This document shows positions 60,975-64,000 of a stretch of 64,000 nucleotides of DNA, piece after piece (the first letter of the stretch is position 1; every line of letters starts with the position of its first letter). The position numbers and the translations under genes were made by a program. The notes under the pieces are model-generated. The model saw only the letters and a program-made list of their open reading frames with translations. It did not search any database and had not been told where the DNA came from. Source of the stretch: GWE2-42-39 sp034003625 (GTDB lineage Bacteria > Bacteroidota > Bacteroidia > Bacteroidales > Prolixibacteraceae); NCBI GenBank assembly GCA_034003625.1, contig JAVEYG010000013.1:33255-97254 (forward strand). The letters are read 5' to 3'.

Positions 60975-61077
60975 GTATCAAAAATCAAAATATCCGGGAA
61001 AAATAGTTTGCCTGGTTTATTGCAAAGGTTGAGGACAGGATGCTGATACCTCAAATCAATACACTCAGTTTTTGATA
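60975..61077. repeat. Long-range 9-bp inverted repeat between fucI and fucP
   Basis: TATCAAAAA (60975-60983) and TTTTTGATA (61069-61077) bracket about 85 bp; the outer context (GGGGCTGTATC... and ...GATATGACTCTCC) is also weakly inverted. It could be a small mobile-element remnant or a processing hairpin; no open frame lies inside. Confidence 0.35.
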
Positions 61078-61142
61078 TGACTCTCCTCTTTCACTCTTTA
61101 TAATTGAAAATCAGAATAAATTACCTGACAAACTAAAGACAA

Positions 61143-62468
61143 GTGAAGACAAAAGAGAAAGTTGTTCCAGCGGAATATCTGATTCCGTTTATCCTGATAA
61201 CAAGTTGTTTTGCCCTCTGGGGCTTTGCCAATGATATTACCAACCCGATGGTGGAGGCCTTTTCTCGTATTTTCAACATGGGAGTTGGCGGCGGGACCTG
61301 GGTTCAGGTGGTATTTTACGGCGGTTATGGCGTAATGGCCTTCCCCGCAGCATTTTTCATACGGAGATATACTTACAAAGCAGGCATTTTAATGGGTTTG
61401 GGGCTGTATGCTACAGGAGCTTTATTATTTATACCTGCAAGCTCAATAGGTTTGTATTATCCTTTCCTGATAGCCTATTTTGTAATGACCTGTGGGCTTT
61501 CGTTCCTTGAAACAAGCGCCAATCCGTATATTTTATTTATGGGGCCGGAAGGCACGGCCACCCGCCGCCTGAATTTTGCACAGGCCTTCAACCCGATGGG
61601 CTCGCTTACCGGAATGTTTGTGGCCAAATCACTTATCCAGGCCAGGCTCGACCCGCGTGGCGCTGATGAAAGGGCATTATTATCGCCCGAACAGTTTGAG
61701 GCGGTTAAATCAGCTGATCTCCACATTTTAAGTTCGCCTTATATTGCGATTGGCGGTATTATTATCGTTATGTTTTTTGTCATTTTCTTTGCACGAATGC
61801 CGAAAAATGAGGAGTCGGACCACAAACTGAACTTCTTTGGAGCTGTGGCAAATCTTTTGAAGGTGAAACGGTACCGGGAAGGAGTAGTGGCCCAGTTGTT
61901 TTATGTGGGGGCCCAGATCATGTGCTGGACGTTCATTGTGCAATATGGCCAGCGGATTTTTGTAGAACAATATGGGATGACACCGGGGGCTGCCGCCCAG
62001 AAAGCCCAGTTGTACAATATCTATGCAATGGGAATTTTTCTTGTTTCCCGGTTTATTTGCACATTTCTGTTGAAATATATTCAGCCCGGAAGGTTATTGC
62101 TGGTTTTATCCGTAGGAGGAATTGTTCTTTCTGCTGGAACCATTGGTTTTCAGGATATTTATGGATTATATTGTTTGGTGGGGATTTCGGCATGTATGTC
62201 GCTGATGTTCCCGACAATTTACGGGATTGCCCTCCGTGGGATGGGAGAAGATGCCAAATTTGGAGCTGCCGGACTGATCATGGCAATTGTGGGAGGTACT
62301 TTTTTGCCTAAAATACAGGCTTGGATTATTGATATGGAAATATTATTTTCGTTACCGGCTGTAAATGTTTCATTTGTCATGCCGTTACTTTGTTTCGTCA
62401 TTATCGGAGTGTATGGATACCGGACATTTAAGGTTCATTTTCGGATCGTTGAGCAACCTGTTCCCTGA
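61143..62468 (+). CDS. fucP: L-fucose:proton symporter (MFS, FucP family)
   Basis: 441 residues from a GTG start; no earlier ATG is in frame. A 12-helix MFS transporter with the FucP/GluP features: CFALWGFANDITNPMVEAF in helix 1, SFLETSANPYI in helix 4 and LNFAQAFNPMGS after it. It brings L-fucose into the cell for the isomerase encoded 198 bp upstream. Confidence 0.94.
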   Translation: MKTKEKVVPAEYLIPFILITSCFALWGFANDITNPMVEAFSRIFNMGVGGGTWVQVVFYGGYGVMAFPAAFFIRRYTYKAGILMGLGLYATGALLFIPASSIGLYYPFLIAYFVMTCGLSFLETSANPYILFMGPEGTATRRLNFAQAFNPMGSLTGMFVAKSLIQARLDPRGADERALLSPEQFEAVKSADLHILSSPYIAIGGIIIVMFFVIFFARMPKNEESDHKLNFFGAVANLLKVKRYREGVVAQLFYVGAQIMCWTFIVQYGQRIFVEQYGMTPGAAAQKAQLYNIYAMGIFLVSRFICTFLLKYIQPGRLLLVLSVGGIVLSAGTIGFQDIYGLYCLVGISACMSLMFPTIYGIALRGMGEDAKFGAAGLIMAIVGGTFLPKIQAWIIDMEILFSLPAVNVSFVMPLLCFVIIGVYGYRTFKVHFRIVEQPVP

Positions 62469-62604
62469 GCATGTATTCATATGGTTCTTTATTTTTGCAG
62501 TTTTAACTGAAAAGGCAAATGTAAATTATAGCGATAATTTGAATAGAATTATTACTTTTGGAGCGAATATTGAGACCAACCTGTTTGGTTTCATTGAAAA
62601 TCCG

Positions 62605-62627
62605 GTTGTCGTTGCAAAAACGACAAC
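62605..62627 (+). promoter_or_regulatory. 9-bp perfect inverted repeat upstream of the GntR regulator (operator or terminator)
   Basis: GTTGTCGTT (62605-62613) and AACGACAAC (62619-62627) flank the loop GCAAA, followed by GTTTTT. It can act as fucP terminator or as binding site of the GntR regulator encoded 84 bp downstream. Confidence 0.5.
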
Positions 62628-62664
62628 GTTTTTCTACTACATATTCAGATAAGTTGTTGGGTTT

Positions 62665-62698
62665 AAGCCTGGATTGCAGTGGCAGTTCAGGCTTTTTT
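62665..62698 (+). terminator. Second terminator-like hairpin just before the GntR start codon
   Basis: AAGCCTG (62665-62671) pairs with CAGGCTT (62688-62694), followed by TTTT and then the ATG 12 bp later. Position in the leader suggests attenuation. Confidence 0.5.
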
Positions 62699-62710
62699 GC
62701 AAAAACTACT

Positions 62711-63706
62711 ATGAAAGAATTCAAATTTAAGCCGGAAGAAAGTTCCAGTCTCACCAAACTGCAACAGTTGATCCATGCAGTTACCGAGGCAATCAATGTG
62801 GGTACATTGAAAGAAGGCGACACTTTGCCTTCAGTGAATAAACTGAGCAGGGACAGCGGAATATCAAGAGATACTATATTTAAAGCGTATAAGGCATTAA
62901 AAAAGAGGAGTGTAATCTCGTCAACTCCGACAAAAGGTTATTTTGTTGCCACAGAGTCGTACCGGGTTTTTGTATTGCTCGACGATTTCAGCGCTTTTAA
63001 AGAACAATTCTACAACAGTTTCAGAAATGAACTTCCTGAAAGCTACACGGTTGACCTGCTTTTTCACCATTACAATTACGAAATATTTGAACAACTGATA
63101 CAAAACAGCTTAGGCAAATACAATATGTACTTAGTGATGAATATTAACAATAAAAGGGTTGAAGATGTTGTACATAAAATAGACCCAAACAAGTTGTTGA
63201 TATTGGATATGGGAAAAGTGGGCGAGGAAGGGATATCATATCTGACCCAGGATTTTGACAAAGTAGTATACCGTTGTTTAGAGCAGGGGCTCGACCGGAT
63301 ACGGAAATACGACGAGTTTATTTTAATTTTCCCGCCCAGCACGCCACATCCGGCTGAAACAATTGATGCTTTCAGGGAATTTTGCCGCGATCATTCGATT
63401 AAATGCTCAATTCACAAAAAAGTAACCGATATTGATGTAAAAAAAGGTCAGGCTTACTTTGTAATAAAAGACAACGACCTGGTTTCTATTGTCAAAAACT
63501 GTAAGCAGAAAGGGTTTCAGTTAGGAATTGATATGGGTATCCTTTCATACAACGACACCCCTATGAAGGAAATTGTTGGTTCGGGGATTAGTGTGATCTC
63601 GACCGATTTTATCGAGATGGGACGAAAAGCGGCTGATTTTGTTGCCAGGAAAGAAAAAATATCCGAACAACTTTCTACCCGTTTAATTTTGAGGGGGTCG
63701 TTATAA
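62711..63706 (+). CDS. GntR-family transcriptional regulator with sugar-binding domain (probable fucose regulator)
   Basis: 331 residues from the ATG at 62711 (MKEFKFKPEE). Longer in-frame starts upstream cross the terminator-like hairpins and encode unconserved sequence. The GntR winged helix is at about 1-80 (GDTLPSVNKLSRDSGISRDT). The rest is a LacI-type periplasmic-binding-like effector domain (RVFVLLDDFSAFKEQF, VISTDFIEMGRKAADFV). The architecture and its place behind fucI-fucP match FucR of Bacteroides thetaiotaomicron, which senses L-fucose. Name given by position, not by binding residues. Confidence 0.88.
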   Translation: MKEFKFKPEESSSLTKLQQLIHAVTEAINVGTLKEGDTLPSVNKLSRDSGISRDTIFKAYKALKKRSVISSTPTKGYFVATESYRVFVLLDDFSAFKEQFYNSFRNELPESYTVDLLFHHYNYEIFEQLIQNSLGKYNMYLVMNINNKRVEDVVHKIDPNKLLILDMGKVGEEGISYLTQDFDKVVYRCLEQGLDRIRKYDEFILIFPPSTPHPAETIDAFREFCRDHSIKCSIHKKVTDIDVKKGQAYFVIKDNDLVSIVKNCKQKGFQLGIDMGILSYNDTPMKEIVGSGISVISTDFIEMGRKAADFVARKEKISEQLSTRLILRGSL

Positions 63707-64000
63707 TAAAATCCCGAGTGGCAAAGGCTTGTTGTCTCGTTTAGAGATACTTTCCGGAAGGGGAAAATAAAAAGAGCATGCTGGCTTCATATTTTTAACC
63801 GGGGGTTATTACCGAAAAAAACAATATTTGTACCTTGCATTACGTTTTAGTTTAGAACAAAAAATCTACCATTATGAAACCCACATGACAAAAAAAAGAC
63901 CCCCAAGAGAATGAAAATTGGGAGCGGTGCGAACGATACCATTTCAAAAGAGGATTTGTAATTTAGTTATGGCATAAGCCAAATAACTAAAAGACAATAG
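63707..64000. other. Intergenic right edge, no recognised complete gene
   Basis: AT-rich. A small TAACC/GGTTA inverted repeat is near 63798-63810. ATATTTG and TACCTTGC at 63824-63840 resemble -7 boxes, so a promoter for a gene beyond the right edge is likely. The ATG at 63874 is closed after four codons, so no reading frame is claimed. Confidence 0.45.

Noticed and set aside
62558..62710. N-terminal extension of the GntR regulator by 51 codons
   Set aside because: It would translate through both leader hairpins, and its sequence is unlike GntR proteins; the ATG at 62711 fits the wHTH start.
63874..63888. ATG of a possible gene at the right edge
   Set aside because: A stop follows after four codons in every plausible frame; probably leader of a downstream gene.
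1..64000. CRISPR array
   Set aside because: No regularly spaced 24-40 bp direct repeats and no cas gene; the 21-bp repeats at 46.7 kb have no spacers.
1..64000. Other riboswitches (TPP, SAM, FMN) ahead of metabolic genes
   Set aside because: Only the cobalamin aptamer could be supported by conserved blocks; the leader of the trans-sulfuration gene showed no SAM-riboswitch pattern.

Overview
The window is chromosomal DNA from a member of the Bacteroidota, most likely an anaerobic or facultative member of Bacteroidales/Marinilabiliales (genus not resolved). The reasons are: a SusC-type TonB transporter with its ECF sigma/FecR pair; a type IX secretion C-terminal domain; Bacteroidota-only families (DUF5606, DUF4465); near-absence of Shine-Dalgarno sequences; and repeated -7 boxes of the Bacteroidota type TAnnTTTG.

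Layout. Positions 1-5100 look like the edge of an accessory island: a cut-off SusC transporter, FecR anti-sigma, ECF sigma, and a tyrosine recombinase facing away from the 3' end of a tRNA-Arg(CCG) gene. Positions 5.3-16.7 kb are housekeeping: an HD hydrolase, a small [2Fe-2S] protein, a PgpH-like 7TM-HD phosphodiesterase, an NlpC/P60 endopeptidase, a two-receiver PEP/pyruvate-binding protein, 2-oxoacid:ferredoxin oxidoreductase (korAB), gamma carbonic anhydrase and DUF5606. Positions 16.8-25 kb carry a TonB receptor, an orphan ECF sigma, a DJ-1 protein, a four-gene envelope-stress operon (sigma, zinc-finger anti-sigma, two Spy/CnrX-like periplasmic proteins), a trans-sulfuration enzyme and a GNAT protein. 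Positions 25-46 kb hold a D-lactate-dehydrogenase-like flavin/Fe-S enzyme, an aminotransferase, class I fumarase, exported MsrB, an exported sugar isomerase/oxidoreductase pair, nucleoside phosphorylase, prohibitin, RidA, a radical SAM/Cys-cluster pair, peroxiredoxin and a SPOR-ClpS-NfeD-FloA cluster.

Positions 46.4-47.9 kb are a repeat-rich island with a REP-associated tyrosine transposase (RAYT) gene, a perfect 30-bp palindrome and a degenerate 21-bp tandem repeat. Positions 47.9-54.1 kb are a TCA operon on the minus strand: mitochondrial-type aconitase, a type II (eukaryote-like) NADP isocitrate dehydrogenase, a second E. coli-type isocitrate dehydrogenase whose coenzyme-binding residues look NAD-like, and mitochondrial-type citrate synthase. 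With korAB and fumarase in the same window, much of the oxidative and reductive TCA chemistry is represented.

At 54.44 kb a cobalamin riboswitch precedes a T9SS-exported protein made of two DUF4465 repeats, a likely cell-surface corrinoid-related protein; this is the most interesting locus. The right end carries slyD, aroC, a DUF134 regulator and an L-fucose locus (fucI, fucP and a GntR regulator with two hairpins in its leader).
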